The notes beneath the pieces were generated by a model. That model was not told where the DNA came from, made no database searches, and was given only the letters and a program-made list of their open reading frames with translations. Source: Streptococcus mitis (GTDB lineage: Bacteria; Bacillota; Bacilli; Lactobacillales; Streptococcaceae). Taken from it: a stretch of DNA of 64,000 bases. Where the stretch lies: the NCBI RefSeq assembly GCF_002860865.1, contig NZ_PKIE01000003.1, forward strand, positions 124,001 through 188,000. Reading direction: 5' to 3'. Below are positions 24,281-34,493 of the stretch, one piece after another. The translations under genes and the position numbers were made by a program. The first letter of the stretch is position 1; the number at the start of each line of letters is the position of its first letter.

Positions 24281-27200
24281 ATGAACATGGCTTACACTTT
24301 ATCAAGAGAATTAGAACAAGACCTCATCGTTTCAGCGCCTGAGTTGCAGGCTAGTTATGCTGCTATCGTAGAATACCTAGAAGCTATCAACCAGAAAGAA
24401 GCATCTGGAAGAAATTCTCAGGAACTCCAGAATCAGCTTGCTATTCAGCTGAGACGTTTAGAAGATTTAGTGCAGGGTTATATCCAAATAAAGAAGAATC
24501 CACATCACTACCTAGATGCAGATAAAGACCTGACAGAATCCTATCAAGCCATAAAAGGTACGGAGCAAGATCTTCTCAAAAAATTGCAACATCTCAATCA
24601 AGCAGCCTTGCAGGATTTCCATATCAGCCAGAGACTCTCTCCCAAAGATGAGACTGCTATTCCTGTAGCAGGTAAAGCCAAAACCAAACAGGAATTGGCT
24701 ATCGAGCGGGATTTGATTAACCAGCTGACAAAGGGAGAAAGTCAATGGGTGTATCGACCTGAGTTAAATACAGAAGACCTCCTATGGGGAAACTTTTTTG
24801 CCAAGCTGGAAGCCAATAATGTCCGCATTTTGCAAGACCATCCCCTTACAAATTCAGAGAAAAATCAAATCAAAAACCAGCTCAATTTCGTCAACTTTTA
24901 TGAAGCAGCCAAGTGGATAGCAGGGGAAAACGGTATTGCCAAGGTGCAGGTTCAACGTGAAGATGCCAGTCTAGGCACCATTCGCTTGGAAGTCTTGTGG
25001 AGAAACAATGTCGCTGGTGGCAAATCCAGCTATGAGGTTGTCAACCAAGTCATCACAGGCGGAGAAGGGATTCGCCAGCGTCGCGGGGATGTGACTTTGT
25101 TAATCAATGGTCTGCCCATGATTCAAATCGAACTGAAAAGCCGTTCTCATCCTTATATGGATGCCTTCCGTCAGATTAAAAAATACGACCAAGAAGGACA
25201 GTTCAGAGGTATTTTTTCAAGTCTTCAGATGTTTGTTGTCTCTAATGTCACAGACACTCGCTACATCGTTGCTGCCAAAGCCAACAAGCTAAATGAGCGC
25301 TTCTTGACCAAGTGGGTGGATAGTGAAAATAGACCTCAACATCAACTATTTGACTTTGCAGAGTCTGTCTTGTCGATACCGAGAGCCCACGAGATGGTCA
25401 TGCAGTATTCTGTCATCGATGATGACAAGAAGGCCTTGATTTTATTGCGTCCCTATCAGGTACATGCCATTGAGGCCATTCGTGAAGCCAGTCGCAAGCG
25501 CCAGTCAGGCTATATTTGGCATACGACTGGTTCAGGAAAAACCCTGACCTCCTATAAGGTTTCGCGCAATCTGCTTCAGATACCATCCATTGAGAAGACA
25601 ATCTTTGTGATTGATAGGACAGACCTTGACCAGCAGACGACCAGTTCTTTTCAGTCTTACGCAGAGAACGACATGATTGATATCGACGAAACCGATGATA
25701 CACAGGAATTGGTTAAAAATCTGGCTTCTGATGACCGCCGTGTCGTTGTGACGACCATCCAGAAAATCAATGCTATGATTCGTCAGTTTGATGAAGGGCG
25801 TCACCAAAAGGTCTACAATCGTATCAAACAACTTAAACTAGCCTTTGTCGTTGATGAATGCCATCGTGCAGTGACTCCTGAACGCCAGCGCCACCTAGAG
25901 CATTTCTTTACAAATTCTCTCTGGTATGGGTTTACAGGGACTCCTATCTTTACAGAAAATAAGCGTGAACAAAAAGGAGACCTCGCTCAGACGACCGAAG
26001 AGCAGTACGGTGACTGCCTCCACCAATATACTGTTAAAGAAGCCATCCATGACAAGGCGGTTCTTGGCTTTAATGTGGAGTATCAGACAACCATGCCTGG
26101 TTGGGCAGAAGATGAGATTGACGAGGAGCGTTATGATGACGAAGGCCACATGCTTGCCGTTTTAGATGCCATTCTCAATCGCTCAAGACGCAAACTCGGT
26201 TTCCAAAATGGGGTAGGAAAAACCTATGAAGCCATTTTGACCGTCAAAAGCATTGCCCGTGCGCAGGCCTATTATAACCTGATTAAGCAAGTCAAAAATG
26301 GAGAAAAGTCTCTAAGCATTTCGGAAAATGTTAAAAAGGTCTTGCCAGACTTTCCTAAGGTTGCTATTACTTACTCTGTGACAGAAAATGAAGCAGACTC
26401 CTATATCAACCAAGCCTACATGGAGGAAAGTCTAGAAGACTACAATACCATGTTTGGTACCCACTTTAGCCTAGCAACCATTGCTTCCTACAACAGTGAC
26501 CTCAACGACCGTCTGGCCCGTAAGAAAGAACGCTTTGCTTTTCGTGAGGAACAATTGGACCTGGTTATCGTTGTGGACCGCTTGTTGACAGGCTTTGATG
26601 CCCCTTGCCTATCGACCCTGTTCATGGATCGTCAGCCCATGAAACCCCAGCATATCATTCAGGCCTTTTCACGAACCAATCGCCTCTTTGATGAAGGCAA
26701 GAAATTCGGCCAAATCGTTACCTTCCAAACGCCTGACCGCTTTAAAGAAAAGGTGGATGAAGCTCTGAGCCTCTACTCAAATGGTGGCGAAACCAGTGTC
26801 TTAGCCCCGGAATGGCAGGAGGAGAAGGCCAAGTTTCTGGAGAAGGTTCATCAACTATTAGCCATCGCTCCAAGTCCAGAGCAGGTGCCTGATTTGGATA
26901 CAGCGACAGATGCAGAATTAAAACGCTTTGCCAAGGCCTTCCAAGAATTTGACAAGCTCCTATCTTCGATACAGGTCTATTCTGACTATGATGAGAAAGT
27001 CATCCTCAGAGAAATTGGCCTCAGCCTAGAAGACATCGAGAACTTTGCCGGCCAATATCAAAATGTCATCGAAGAACTACGCAGACGTAGAAAAGAAGAA
27101 CAAGAAGATGAAGGTGTGCTGCTGGATATCGAGTATGAGCTCGAATCCATCCGCACCGACGAGATAAACTATCACTATATCCTCTCTCTCATCCAAGCCC

Positions 27201-27649
27201 TGATCGAAAATCGGGAAAATCTCATTGGTAAAAAGGAAAAGAGCCTGGTAGATAACTATATCGAAGATTTGAACAAATCCAATCCCAAGTTATCCAACCT
27301 CATCTCCAAACTCTGGCAGAATGTCCAAGCAGATGCCAAGAGCTATCAGGGTCAGTCTATCATCCATAAGTTGGATGAGATGATTGAGTTAACAACCCAG
27401 AAAAAGATTCGTGAAACGGCAGATTATTGGCAGATAGGAGAGGATGAACTCCAGTTCGTAGTGGACAACTACCGCATCGGACGAGACAAGCAAAATGGCG
27501 AAAAAGCCATCACCGAGTCTCAGGATTATCTGGCCTATAAGGAAGCCCACGGAGACAAGGCACTACCAAAACTCAAATACAAAAAAGCCCTCAAAGAGGA
27601 CTATATGCGCATGATTTCAGAGGATATCTTACCGCTAAGAGGGAGATAA
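24281..27649 (+). CDS. hsdR: Type I restriction enzyme R subunit with an extra N-terminal domain
   Basis: 1122 residues, somewhat long for the family. After an unusual N-terminal region (about 1-135), the endonuclease core shows [19 protein letters not shown] (PD-ExK, about 270-290). The SF2 motor has HTTGSGKT (about 415-422), VVDECHRA (about 525-532), GFTGTPIF and [10 protein letters not shown]. HsdR translocates DNA through the M2S1 complex and cuts far from the recognition site. The N-terminal region matches the end of the XpaC-like protein at 21839 (22 of 61 aligned positions identical by hand count). The other start, ATG at 24287, removes two residues. Confidence 0.95.
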   Translation: MNMAYTLSRELEQDLIVSAPELQASYAAIVEYLEAINQKEASGRNSQELQNQLAIQLRRLEDLVQGYIQIKKNPHHYLDADKDLTESYQAIKGTEQDLLKKLQHLNQAALQDFHISQRLSPKDETAIPVAGKAKTKQELAIERDLINQLTKGESQWVYRPELNTEDLLWGNFFAKLEANNVRILQDHPLTNSEKNQIKNQLNFVNFYEAAKWIAGENGIAKVQVQREDASLGTIRLEVLWRNNVAGGKSSYEVVNQVITGGEGIRQRRGDVTLLINGLPMIQIELKSRSHPYMDAFRQIKKYDQEGQFRGIFSSLQMFVVSNVTDTRYIVAAKANKLNERFLTKWVDSENRPQHQLFDFAESVLSIPRAHEMVMQYSVIDDDKKALILLRPYQVHAIEAIREASRKRQSGYIWHTTGSGKTLTSYKVSRNLLQIPSIEKTIFVIDRTDLDQQTTSSFQSYAENDMIDIDETDDTQELVKNLASDDRRVVVTTIQKINAMIRQFDEGRHQKVYNRIKQLKLAFVVDECHRAVTPERQRHLEHFFTNSLWYGFTGTPIFTENKREQKGDLAQTTEEQYGDCLHQYTVKEAIHDKAVLGFNVEYQTTMPGWAEDEIDEERYDDEGHMLAVLDAILNRSRRKLGFQNGVGKTYEAILTVKSIARAQAYYNLIKQVKNGEKSLSISENVKKVLPDFPKVAITYSVTENEADSYINQAYMEESLEDYNTMFGTHFSLATIASYNSDLNDRLARKKERFAFREEQLDLVIVVDRLLTGFDAPCLSTLFMDRQPMKPQHIIQAFSRTNRLFDEGKKFGQIVTFQTPDRFKEKVDEALSLYSNGGETSVLAPEWQEEKAKFLEKVHQLLAIAPSPEQVPDLDTATDAELKRFAKAFQEFDKLLSSIQVYSDYDEKVILREIGLSLEDIENFAGQYQNVIEELRRRRKEEQEDEGVLLDIEYELESIRTDEINYHYILSLIQALIENRENLIGKKEKSLVDNYIEDLNKSNPKLSNLISKLWQNVQADAKSYQGQSIIHKLDEMIELTTQKKIRETADYWQIGEDELQFVVDNYRIGRDKQNGEKAITESQDYLAYKEAHGDKALPKLKYKKALKEDYMRMISEDILPLRGR

Positions 27650-27719
27650 ACTACCGATTTGACTTTTCTTATTTGCTAGATGTTTAACTTTATCTTGTCA
27701 AATCAGACTTTCTATTGTT

Positions 27720-27905
27720 TCAAAATAGGTAAAATTGAAGAATAGAATAGCATAGTTGCCTATCTAAAGTGCAAAAATAGCAAAAATTGAACAAAAGAAA
27801 TGACAGATGTATGTCCTAAAGTTCAAAAATGGCCGAAATTGAAGAATAGAAATCAAAAAAGAAAATCTAAAGTGTAGAAATAAGAAAATGGAGTAATAGA
27901 AAGAA
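27720..27905. repeat. Degenerate tandem repeats, period about 51 bp
   Basis: Three to four copies of a unit containing TCTAAAGT, then AAAAATnG and AAATTGAagAAtAGAAA. Unit starts are near 27763, 27815 and 27866, with a partial copy near 27720. It fills the 264-bp gap between hsdR and abiH; no gene is seen there. Confidence 0.7.
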
Positions 27906-27913
27906 GGAACATT

Positions 27914-28984
27914 ATGGAAAAATTATTTATTATTGGAAATGGGTTTGATATAGCGCATGATTTAAAGACGGATTATCTATATTTCAAGAAGTTCGTTTAT
28001 CAGCAGGCGTATGGAAAAGATGATTTGTTAGAGGCGTTGCAAAGTGAAAATGCCATAAAATTGTACCTAAATAGAATTGACGAAGAAATATTGCTAGAAG
28101 AAATAGACGATTATAGTATTCCTGAAATGCAAAAGGGACCAGATTGGGGAGACCTATATCCAGATGATGTAGATTTGTATAAGTTGTTGTACCAGTTAAT
28201 GGGTCAAATTACGGAAACTGAGAAATTTTGGTCTGATTTTGAAGCGAAATTAGCAGATTTTAATAAAGTGTCTATTGCTACCATGGATTTTCTGGATAGT
28301 GATGGCGATTTGGATGGTTCTTTGATGGCTAATAATGCTGATGAGATAGGAGAAATTCTAGCTAAATATATATATTATTCTTTAAATAAATTATTTAAAT
28401 TGTGGATAGAAGAAACATATTCTGATTGGAAGGATAGAATTCTGACTAAAAGTGAAGAGTCGCACTCTAAATTATTAAAGGATACAGTTTTGAAAAATTC
28501 TGATGCATTATTTATCAATTTCAATTATACAAAAACGTTAGAGGATTTATATAGAATTCCTGAAGAGCAAGTTTTTCATTTACATGGAGTTATTGGTGGG
28601 GAAGGATTTGTTTTTGGACATGGTTGTGATGATGAAGTAAGTGATTTCAATCCTCTTGATGTAGGAGCATATCTTGAAGAAGTTGTTGAAAAGTTAAAGA
28701 AACCAGTTGACAATGTATTGACTAATTATAATGAACTTTTTGAAAGATTATCTTCTGTCAAAGAAATTTATTTCATCGGATTTGGAATTCGTTCGGAACA
28801 AAGATGGGTAGACAGTCCATATTTAAAAGAAATATTTAAAAAGACTCCAAACGCAGATATTTTACTTGATAGTTATTACCGATTTGGAAATATAGTACAA
28901 ATGAAAAGAACTCTGAAAAAATTAGGTGCAGATAAAGCATATAAACTAAGATTAATAGATACAAGGGACAATCAATTGCTATAA
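27914..28984 (+). CDS. AbiH-family abortive infection protein
   Basis: 356 residues. The N-terminus LFIIGNGFDIAHDLKTDY is the signature of the AbiH family of lactococcal phage abortive infection proteins; FINFNYTKTLEDLY and FHLHGVIGG are further family motifs, and IYFIGFGI comes near the C-terminus. The fold is related to SIR2-like/Rossmann proteins; the toxic activity is not known for this member. GAAGGAAC precedes the ATG. hsdS starts 11 bp after its stop, so AbiH is co-transcribed with the specificity subunit. Confidence 0.9.
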   Translation: MEKLFIIGNGFDIAHDLKTDYLYFKKFVYQQAYGKDDLLEALQSENAIKLYLNRIDEEILLEEIDDYSIPEMQKGPDWGDLYPDDVDLYKLLYQLMGQITETEKFWSDFEAKLADFNKVSIATMDFLDSDGDLDGSLMANNADEIGEILAKYIYYSLNKLFKLWIEETYSDWKDRILTKSEESHSKLLKDTVLKNSDALFINFNYTKTLEDLYRIPEEQVFHLHGVIGGEGFVFGHGCDDEVSDFNPLDVGAYLEEVVEKLKKPVDNVLTNYNELFERLSSVKEIYFIGFGIRSEQRWVDSPYLKEIFKKTPNADILLDSYYRFGNIVQMKRTLKKLGADKAYKLRLIDTRDNQLL

Positions 28985-28995
28985 GGAGGATAAAC

Positions 28996-30195
28996 ATGAC
29001 AAAGAAACCAAGTTATCGCTTTACTGGCTATGCTGAACCTTGGGAAGAAAAGAAGTTGAGGGAAACTGAAACTCTTTTTACAGATGGCAACTACGGAGAA
29101 GCTTATCCGTCAGAGAAAGACCTTACTACTAGTGAAAATGGTGTCCCTTTTTTAAGAGGTAGTAATCTTGTAAATGGAGTTTTGGATGAGACTAATGCAA
29201 ATTATATAACTCATGAAAAACATGAAGAATTGACATCTGGTCACATTGAATTGGATGATATTATTTTAGCAGTGAGAGGATCATTAGGAGCTATTGGATA
29301 CGCTAAAGATGAGAATGTTGGATGGAACATCAATTCACAGCTCGCAATTATTCGGACTAACAAAAATGAAGCTAAAGGGGACTTTCTTTTGCAATTTTTT
29401 ATTAGTACAAAAGGGCAAAGAGAATTGTTATCGAGAAATACTGGAACGGCATTAAAGCAGTTACCACTTAAGCAACTGAAAGATATCCCAGTCCCCCTCC
29501 CCTCCCTCCCCGAGCAAACTGCTATTGGTTCTTTCTTCCAAGATATTGACCAGCTCATTAGCCTTCAACAGTGTAAGTTAGAGGTGCTCAAAGAGCAGAA
29601 GAAAACCTACCTCAAACTCCTCTTCCCAGCCAAAGGACAAATCAAACCAGCCCTTCGCTTCGCAGGATTTGAAGATGAGTGGAAAGAAGTGAAGTTGGGG
29701 GAAGTTACGGATAGGTATGATAATTTAAGAGTTCCAGTTTCAGCAAATGAAAGAGTTTCTGGGGCTACTCCATATTATGGGGCTAATGGGATACAGGATT
29801 ATGTAGATGGTTATACACATGATGGCGAGTTCATTCTCATTGCCGAAGATGGTGCAAGTGATTTAAAAGATTATCCAGTACAATATGTAAATGGAAAAGT
29901 TTGGGTAAATAATCACGCTCATGTTATTCAAGGTAAAAATAATCTGATAAACAATATTTTTTTATTATTTGCAGTAAAACAAATTAACATTGAACCTTTT
30001 CTAGTAGGAGGAGGAAGAACGAAGCTAAATTCGGATATAATGATGAAACTTCCTTTACATCTCCCCTCTCTCCCTGAACAAGAAGCTATCGGTTCTTTCT
30101 TCCAAGATCTAGACAAAGCTATTGCCAAGCAAGAGGAAAAAGTCAACCAGCTCAAAGAAAGCAAACAAACCCTACTCAGAAAAATGTTTATCTAA
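28996..30195 (+). CDS. hsdS: Type I restriction-modification specificity subunit
   Basis: 399 residues with two target-recognition domains (about 10-160 and 215-360). Each is followed by a conserved helical repeat: LPSLPEQTAIGSFFQDIDQL (about 170-190) and LPSLPEQEAIGSFFQDLDKA near the C-terminus. Each target domain reads one half of a bipartite DNA site. TAAGGAGG lies before the ATG. No second, silent hsdS copy or recombinase is present within the window, so shuffling is not indicated here. Confidence 0.95.
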   Translation: MTKKPSYRFTGYAEPWEEKKLRETETLFTDGNYGEAYPSEKDLTTSENGVPFLRGSNLVNGVLDETNANYITHEKHEELTSGHIELDDIILAVRGSLGAIGYAKDENVGWNINSQLAIIRTNKNEAKGDFLLQFFISTKGQRELLSRNTGTALKQLPLKQLKDIPVPLPSLPEQTAIGSFFQDIDQLISLQQCKLEVLKEQKKTYLKLLFPAKGQIKPALRFAGFEDEWKEVKLGEVTDRYDNLRVPVSANERVSGATPYYGANGIQDYVDGYTHDGEFILIAEDGASDLKDYPVQYVNGKVWVNNHAHVIQGKNNLINNIFLLFAVKQINIEPFLVGGGRTKLNSDIMMKLPLHLPSLPEQEAIGSFFQDLDKAIAKQEEKVNQLKESKQTLLRKMFI

Positions 30196-30301
30196 GATAC
30201 AAAGACCGTCAAAAGCCCAGTGATTCGTTTTTAAAAGAGTTTATCGTAAAATGAGTGCGAACGAAGTGAGCTTTTAGAGGATATTTTCCGCCATGGTGGT
30301 A

Positions 30302-30332
30302 TCCTATACAATAACAAAGTTATTGTATAGGA
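30302..30332. repeat. Perfect 14-bp inverted repeat between hsdS and hsdM
   Basis: TCCTATACAATAAC, a 3-nt spacer AAA, GTTATTGTATAGGA, then CGGGATTTTTT. The 308-bp gap holds no gene. The hairpin plus T-run could end the hsdR-abiH-hsdS transcript, or be a site for a DNA-binding protein. Confidence 0.75.
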
Positions 30333-30503
30333 CGGGATTTTTTAGACTCTGGGCTCAAAAATTAGGGATGAAATTCCTTGGATTTCTAAAATCATCCACT
30401 GGATAATTTTACCTCCCGTCCGCACTATTTAAGGAAAATATAAAAAAGAAAAATATTTTAAAACATGGAATACTACTAACAACATAAATTGATAGGAGAC
30501 CCT

Positions 30504-32105
30504 ATGTCACAAACAGATTTATCAAGAGAACTCTACCAATCCCTCTGGAATGCGGCAGATATCCTGCGTGGCCAGATGGAAGCCAATGAATACAAGTCCT
30601 ACCTCTTGGGCTTGATTTTCTACAAGTACCTATCCGACAACATCCTCCAAGCCGTCTGTGATAACTTGGACGAGACTTTTGAGTCCTTCCAGCAAGCACA
30701 GCTTCTCTACGAGGAAAACTTTGCGGATGCAGATGTCCGTGAAGACCTCATCGAGGTCTTAAATGACGAGCTGGGCTATGTGATTGAGCCTTCTCTAACC
30801 TTCACCAAGCTGGTTCAGTCTATCCATGAAGGAACCTTCCAGCTAGAATCTCTAGCCCAAAGTTTCCGTGATATCGAGCAGGCCAATGAAAAATTTGAAA
30901 ATCTCTTCGAAGATATCGATCTCTATGCGAAAAAGCTAGGCAACACACCACAAAAGCAAAATAAAACCATCTCTGAGGTTATGAAACAGCTCAACGACCT
31001 CAATGTGTCTGGTCATGCTGGTGATATCTTGGGTGATGCTTATGAGTACTTGATTGGCCAGTTTGCCAGTGATTCTGGTAAAAAGGCTGGAGAGTTCTAT
31101 ACACCTCAAGCAGTCTCTCACCTCATGACTCAGATTGTCTTTGCAGGGCGCGAGCATCAAAAGGGCATGTCGGTTTACGACCCAACCATGGGTTCTGGTT
31201 CTCTCTTGCTCAATGCCAAGCGCTATAGTAAGGAAGCTTCGACGATTTCTTACTACGGCCAAGAGTTGATTACTTCGACTTTCAACCTTGCTCGCATGAA
31301 TATGATGCTTCATGGAGTTGCGATTGAGAATTATCACCTCAGCAATCACGATACACTAGACGAAGATTGGCCGACGACCGAGCCGACAGACTTTGATGGG
31401 GTTTTGATGAACCCACCCTATTCACTGAAGTGGTCAGCAGATAGTGGCTTCCTGCAAGATCCTCGCTTTTCAAGTTATGGAGTTCTTGCACCTAAGTCAA
31501 AAGCAGATTTTGCCTTCCTGCTTCACGGTTTTTACCACCTCAAGCATAATGGTGTCATGGCTATCGTACTTCCTCACGGAGTTCTCTTTCGAGGAGCAGC
31601 CGAGCAAAAGATTCGCCAGCATCTATTAGAAGAAGGCGCTATTGATACAGTTATCGGCTTGCCAGCAAATATCTTCTACAATACCTCTATCCCGACAACT
31701 ATTATCATCCTTAAAAAGAATCGCACTAACAAGGATGTCTTCTTTATCGATGCCTCAAAAGAGTTTGAAAAAGGGAAAAATCAAAACAATATGACCGAAG
31801 ACCATATTGCTAAGATTTTGGAGACTTATCAAAAACGCGAGAATGTCGAGAAGTTTGCCCATCTAGCCAGCTTTGAAGAGATTGTTGAAAATGACTACAA
31901 CCTCAACATTCCACGCTATGTTGATACCTTTGAGGAAGAACCCGTAGTTCCCCTCGCCGACCTCGCCGATCAGCTCGCAGAGATTGATAAAGAGATTGGA
32001 GAGGTAGAAACCAGACTCGCACACATGCGCAGCCAGCTAGTAGGCACAACACCAGAAGCCCAAGCAGAATTAAGCGCCTATCTCGAAAAGTTGAATGAGA
32101 TTTAG
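30504..32105 (+). CDS. hsdM: Type I restriction-modification methyltransferase subunit
   Basis: 533 residues from the ATG at 30504, which has GATAGGAGA upstream; an earlier in-frame TTG at 30489 has no ribosome binding site. N-terminal HsdM region about 1-140, SAM-binding motif DPTMGSGSLLL and catalytic NPPY motif in LMNPPYSLKW show an N6-adenine methylase. It works with HsdS as M2S1 to protect host DNA. The gap to hsdS with a hairpin suggests separate expression, allowing methylation before restriction. Confidence 0.96.
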   Translation: MSQTDLSRELYQSLWNAADILRGQMEANEYKSYLLGLIFYKYLSDNILQAVCDNLDETFESFQQAQLLYEENFADADVREDLIEVLNDELGYVIEPSLTFTKLVQSIHEGTFQLESLAQSFRDIEQANEKFENLFEDIDLYAKKLGNTPQKQNKTISEVMKQLNDLNVSGHAGDILGDAYEYLIGQFASDSGKKAGEFYTPQAVSHLMTQIVFAGREHQKGMSVYDPTMGSGSLLLNAKRYSKEASTISYYGQELITSTFNLARMNMMLHGVAIENYHLSNHDTLDEDWPTTEPTDFDGVLMNPPYSLKWSADSGFLQDPRFSSYGVLAPKSKADFAFLLHGFYHLKHNGVMAIVLPHGVLFRGAAEQKIRQHLLEEGAIDTVIGLPANIFYNTSIPTTIIILKKNRTNKDVFFIDASKEFEKGKNQNNMTEDHIAKILETYQKRENVEKFAHLASFEEIVENDYNLNIPRYVDTFEEEPVVPLADLADQLAEIDKEIGEVETRLAHMRSQLVGTTPEAQAELSAYLEKLNEI

Positions 32106-32128
32106 AGAGTAGGGGAAGAATGAAAAAA

Positions 32129-32155
32129 CGCAGGTTCACTTGAGCCTGCGCTTTG
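32129..32155 (+). terminator. Hairpin after hsdM
   Basis: CGCAGGTTCA/TGAGCCTGCG, 10 bp with one G-U and a 2-nt gap, followed by a weak CTTTGG tail. Confidence 0.5.
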
Positions 32156-32219
32156 GTTTCCGCAAATTTGGGAAAAGACCATATTATTTCAAAAATTTTT
32201 AGGAATGAAAATAAAATAT

Positions 32220-33704
32220 TTAATATTTAGTCATGAAATCTCCAAGATTTTTGATTTGTTGTTTAATGATGTGGTATTGTTCAGTTGAGCTTTTAGGGAG
32301 AACATATCTTGTAGATCGTCCCTTACCTTCTATCTCAATATACTTTTTATTTTGTAGAGATTTCAAATTTTCTCTAAATTTATACTCAGTCATGAGAGAA
32401 TTTTCGAGGACATCATTTTTAGTAATACTACCATTTTTAATGATATATTCAAGTATTATCTTTTCATTATCTGATGTATCCGCATAAGAAGACAATAAGT
32501 CTACTTTCCAGATTGTAACAACAGTACTATCAAAGGTAGTGCTTACCTCAGGGATTTTTAGTTTATATTTTTCGGAAATATCAAAAATTTTTGGTCCACC
32601 TGATCCAGCTTTTTCGGACATCCCAATTCTACGGAATAATGAAGAGATTGTACTATTTCGCGTTTTGGAAGTTCCGCCATGTATAAATTCGGGAATAGAA
32701 ATTTTCATCTTACCTGGATTTTTAAATTCATAGAAGTCTTGATAAGCTGTAATAACTATAGGAGAATCAAAGTCATAGTAAGCATGCATTAAGCAGTTTA
32801 CTAAAGCTTCACGTATAGATTCAGATAGGTCTTTCTTGAATGGTAAACGGTGGGCAGATTCGTTATTAAACTCAAATCTATCATTTGTTGTAGTAGTTAA
32901 TTTCTTATATGCTAAATTGAAAAAATCAAACATGTTTAAATCAGGGTACATCATATCCCCTGTTGAAATTCTATCGTTCCACCTAGTTGAAAGGGAGGTA
33001 TCTTTTTCAAAATAGTCTAATTGAAATTTGGGATAACGAGAAATGATAGAATTGTACTTTCCAAAAAATATTAGTCCTCCTGCGGTTAATTTATATGTAT
33101 TATCAATCCTGTCTTTTTTAAATACACCAATTTCGATTAGAAAATCTCTCAACGAAATGCTATTATATTTTGTATTACCAGTAAGTTCAATTAATAATTG
33201 CTTGTAATGTTCTATTGTATCTAAATTTAAATCATTTTCGTCAAAATTATTAAGTAACTCACTATCAATATCATCATGAGAACTAGTCATCAGATATTTA
33301 AGTTCTTCTTTATCAAGTCGAACATCGCCTTCACCTAATCTTTTATATGACTCACGATAATCATTTTTTAGATGGACGGGTTTTTGGTGAGGATTCGCTT
33401 CTCTTACAGTGATTACCATGAGTTGTTTATTTTTACCTGGAATGTCAATGTATTCAATGTCATTATCGGTAAGTAAGTTACAACTAACTTTTTGTTTGTT
33501 TGCGACTAAAGCGAATAAATTGTCTCGTATTTTTTGAGGATTATTGACTCCTTGGTAGGGGTCAATATTTTTTTCGTCTATCCCGAGAATTATTTTCCCG
33601 CCATTTGTATTTGCAAATGCTGAGTAGGTTTCCCAGAAAGACTCTGGAAGATCGTTTTTGGCTTTTTTGTATTCTAAATCAACCCCTTCAAATTTTAAGT
33701 CCAT
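32220..33704 (-). CDS. AlbA_2/Schlafen-type putative transcriptional regulator with GHKL-like ATP-binding region
   Basis: 494 residues. The N-terminal AlbA_2 domain shows LEYKKAKNDLPESFWETYSA followed by NTNGGKIILGI. A middle region (SIREALVNCLMHAYYDF and a following GGTSKTRN) fits the HATPase_c_4-like domain of this family, and the C-terminal 70 residues look like a winged helix. Members are often called RecG-like or predicted regulators. It is convergent with hsdM and next to the restriction-AbiH cluster, where such genes commonly occur. Four copies of an 11-bp repeat lie upstream of its start and may be its operator. Confidence 0.82.
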   Translation of the reverse strand: MDLKFEGVDLEYKKAKNDLPESFWETYSAFANTNGGKIILGIDEKNIDPYQGVNNPQKIRDNLFALVANKQKVSCNLLTDNDIEYIDIPGKNKQLMVITVREANPHQKPVHLKNDYRESYKRLGEGDVRLDKEELKYLMTSSHDDIDSELLNNFDENDLNLDTIEHYKQLLIELTGNTKYNSISLRDFLIEIGVFKKDRIDNTYKLTAGGLIFFGKYNSIISRYPKFQLDYFEKDTSLSTRWNDRISTGDMMYPDLNMFDFFNLAYKKLTTTTNDRFEFNNESAHRLPFKKDLSESIREALVNCLMHAYYDFDSPIVITAYQDFYEFKNPGKMKISIPEFIHGGTSKTRNSTISSLFRRIGMSEKAGSGGPKIFDISEKYKLKIPEVSTTFDSTVVTIWKVDLLSSYADTSDNEKIILEYIIKNGSITKNDVLENSLMTEYKFRENLKSLQNKKYIEIEGKGRSTRYVLPKSSTEQYHIIKQQIKNLGDFMTKY

Positions 33705-33757
33705 ATTTTTCCTTCCTAAAATATAATGTTGCTTAAATTTATTTTTTTAAATGATTG

Positions 33758-33866
33758 TCACGCGAAAAAGTAAATTTGATAGATAATTAAAATCTTTGAT
33801 TTCATCGTATTTCTAAGATATATTTTAAAATATTCACGCGAAAATCACGCGAAAATCACGCGAATA
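33758..33866. repeat. Four TCACGCGAAAA repeats upstream of the AlbA_2 gene
   Basis: TCACGCGAAAA at 33758-33768, 33834-33844 and 33845-33855, and TCACGCGAATA at 33856-33866; the last three are directly abutting with an 11-bp period, one helical turn. The 440 bp between this gene and rpmG hold no other gene. Confidence 0.85.
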
Positions 33867-33904
33867 TTTGTAATCAAAATTCAATTGAAAAATGTAGAAT
33901 TTTC

Positions 33905-33941
33905 AATAATAAAATAGATGGATTTAAAATCTATTTTATTA
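33905..33941. repeat. Perfect 14-bp inverted repeat
   Basis: ATAATAAAATAGAT and ATCTATTTTATTAT separated by 9 nt. AT-rich, so either a weak terminator or a regulatory site in the upstream region of the AlbA_2 gene. Confidence 0.7.
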
Positions 33942-34095
33942 TAACACAGAGATAAGAAAAAATAGATAGTGAGACAAGTTTAAATAGGATTACTCGCTAT
34001 GAAATGTTAATTACTTTTGATGGCTTAACAAATATTATCAATAATGTAGTCATTCGGTTGATTTTTATTGTAATGTACTGAAATTAACAAAAAGA

Positions 34096-34123
34096 AAAAA
34101 CGCTTGAATCAGCGTTTTTCTTT
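34096..34123 (-). terminator. Terminator of rpmF-rpmG
   Basis: AAAAACGCT/AGCGTTTTT around a 6-nt loop; runs of A and T on both sides make it work on the minus strand after rpmG. Confidence 0.8.
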
Positions 34124-34145
34124 TGTATTGATTCGTATTGAATGC

Positions 34146-34295
34146 TTACTTCACTTCTGTAAACACAACGTGTTTGCGAAGTTTTGGTGAGTATTTCTTC
34201 AATTGAAGACGGTCTGGAGTGTTACGTTTGTTTTTAGAAGTAAGGTACAAGCGTTCACCAGATTCTTTGTGTTCAAGTGTAATATTTACGCGCAT
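34146..34295 (-). CDS. rpmG: 50S ribosomal protein L33
   Basis: 49 residues, [20 protein letters not shown] at the N-terminus and [17 protein letters not shown] at the end. The Cys pairs that bind zinc in some L33 paralogues are absent, so this is the zinc-independent form. Found by reading the minus strand directly; it lies 15 bp downstream of rpmF with a ribosome binding site (AGAAGGGAGA) between them. Confidence 0.97.
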
Positions 34296-34310
34296 GGTAT
34301 CTCCCTTCTA

Positions 34311-34493
34311 TTATTCAGCTGATGCAGCTTTAGCGATTTTACGTCCTTTGTAGTATCCTTTAAGTGATACGCGGTGAGAACGTGAGTAATCTCCAGTAGT
34401 TTCGTCAAAGTTTACAGATGGAGCTGTTACTTTGTAGTGTGTACGACGTTTGTTTTTCTTCGCTTTTGAAGTGCGACGTGCAGGTACTGCCAT
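34311..34493 (-). CDS. rpmF: 50S ribosomal protein L32
   Basis: 60 residues. [20 protein letters not shown] is the standard L32 N-terminus. There is no Cys zinc ribbon, so like the adjacent L33 it is a zinc-independent variant. rpmF-rpmG is the usual streptococcal order. AAAGGAGA lies before the ATG. Confidence 0.98.
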
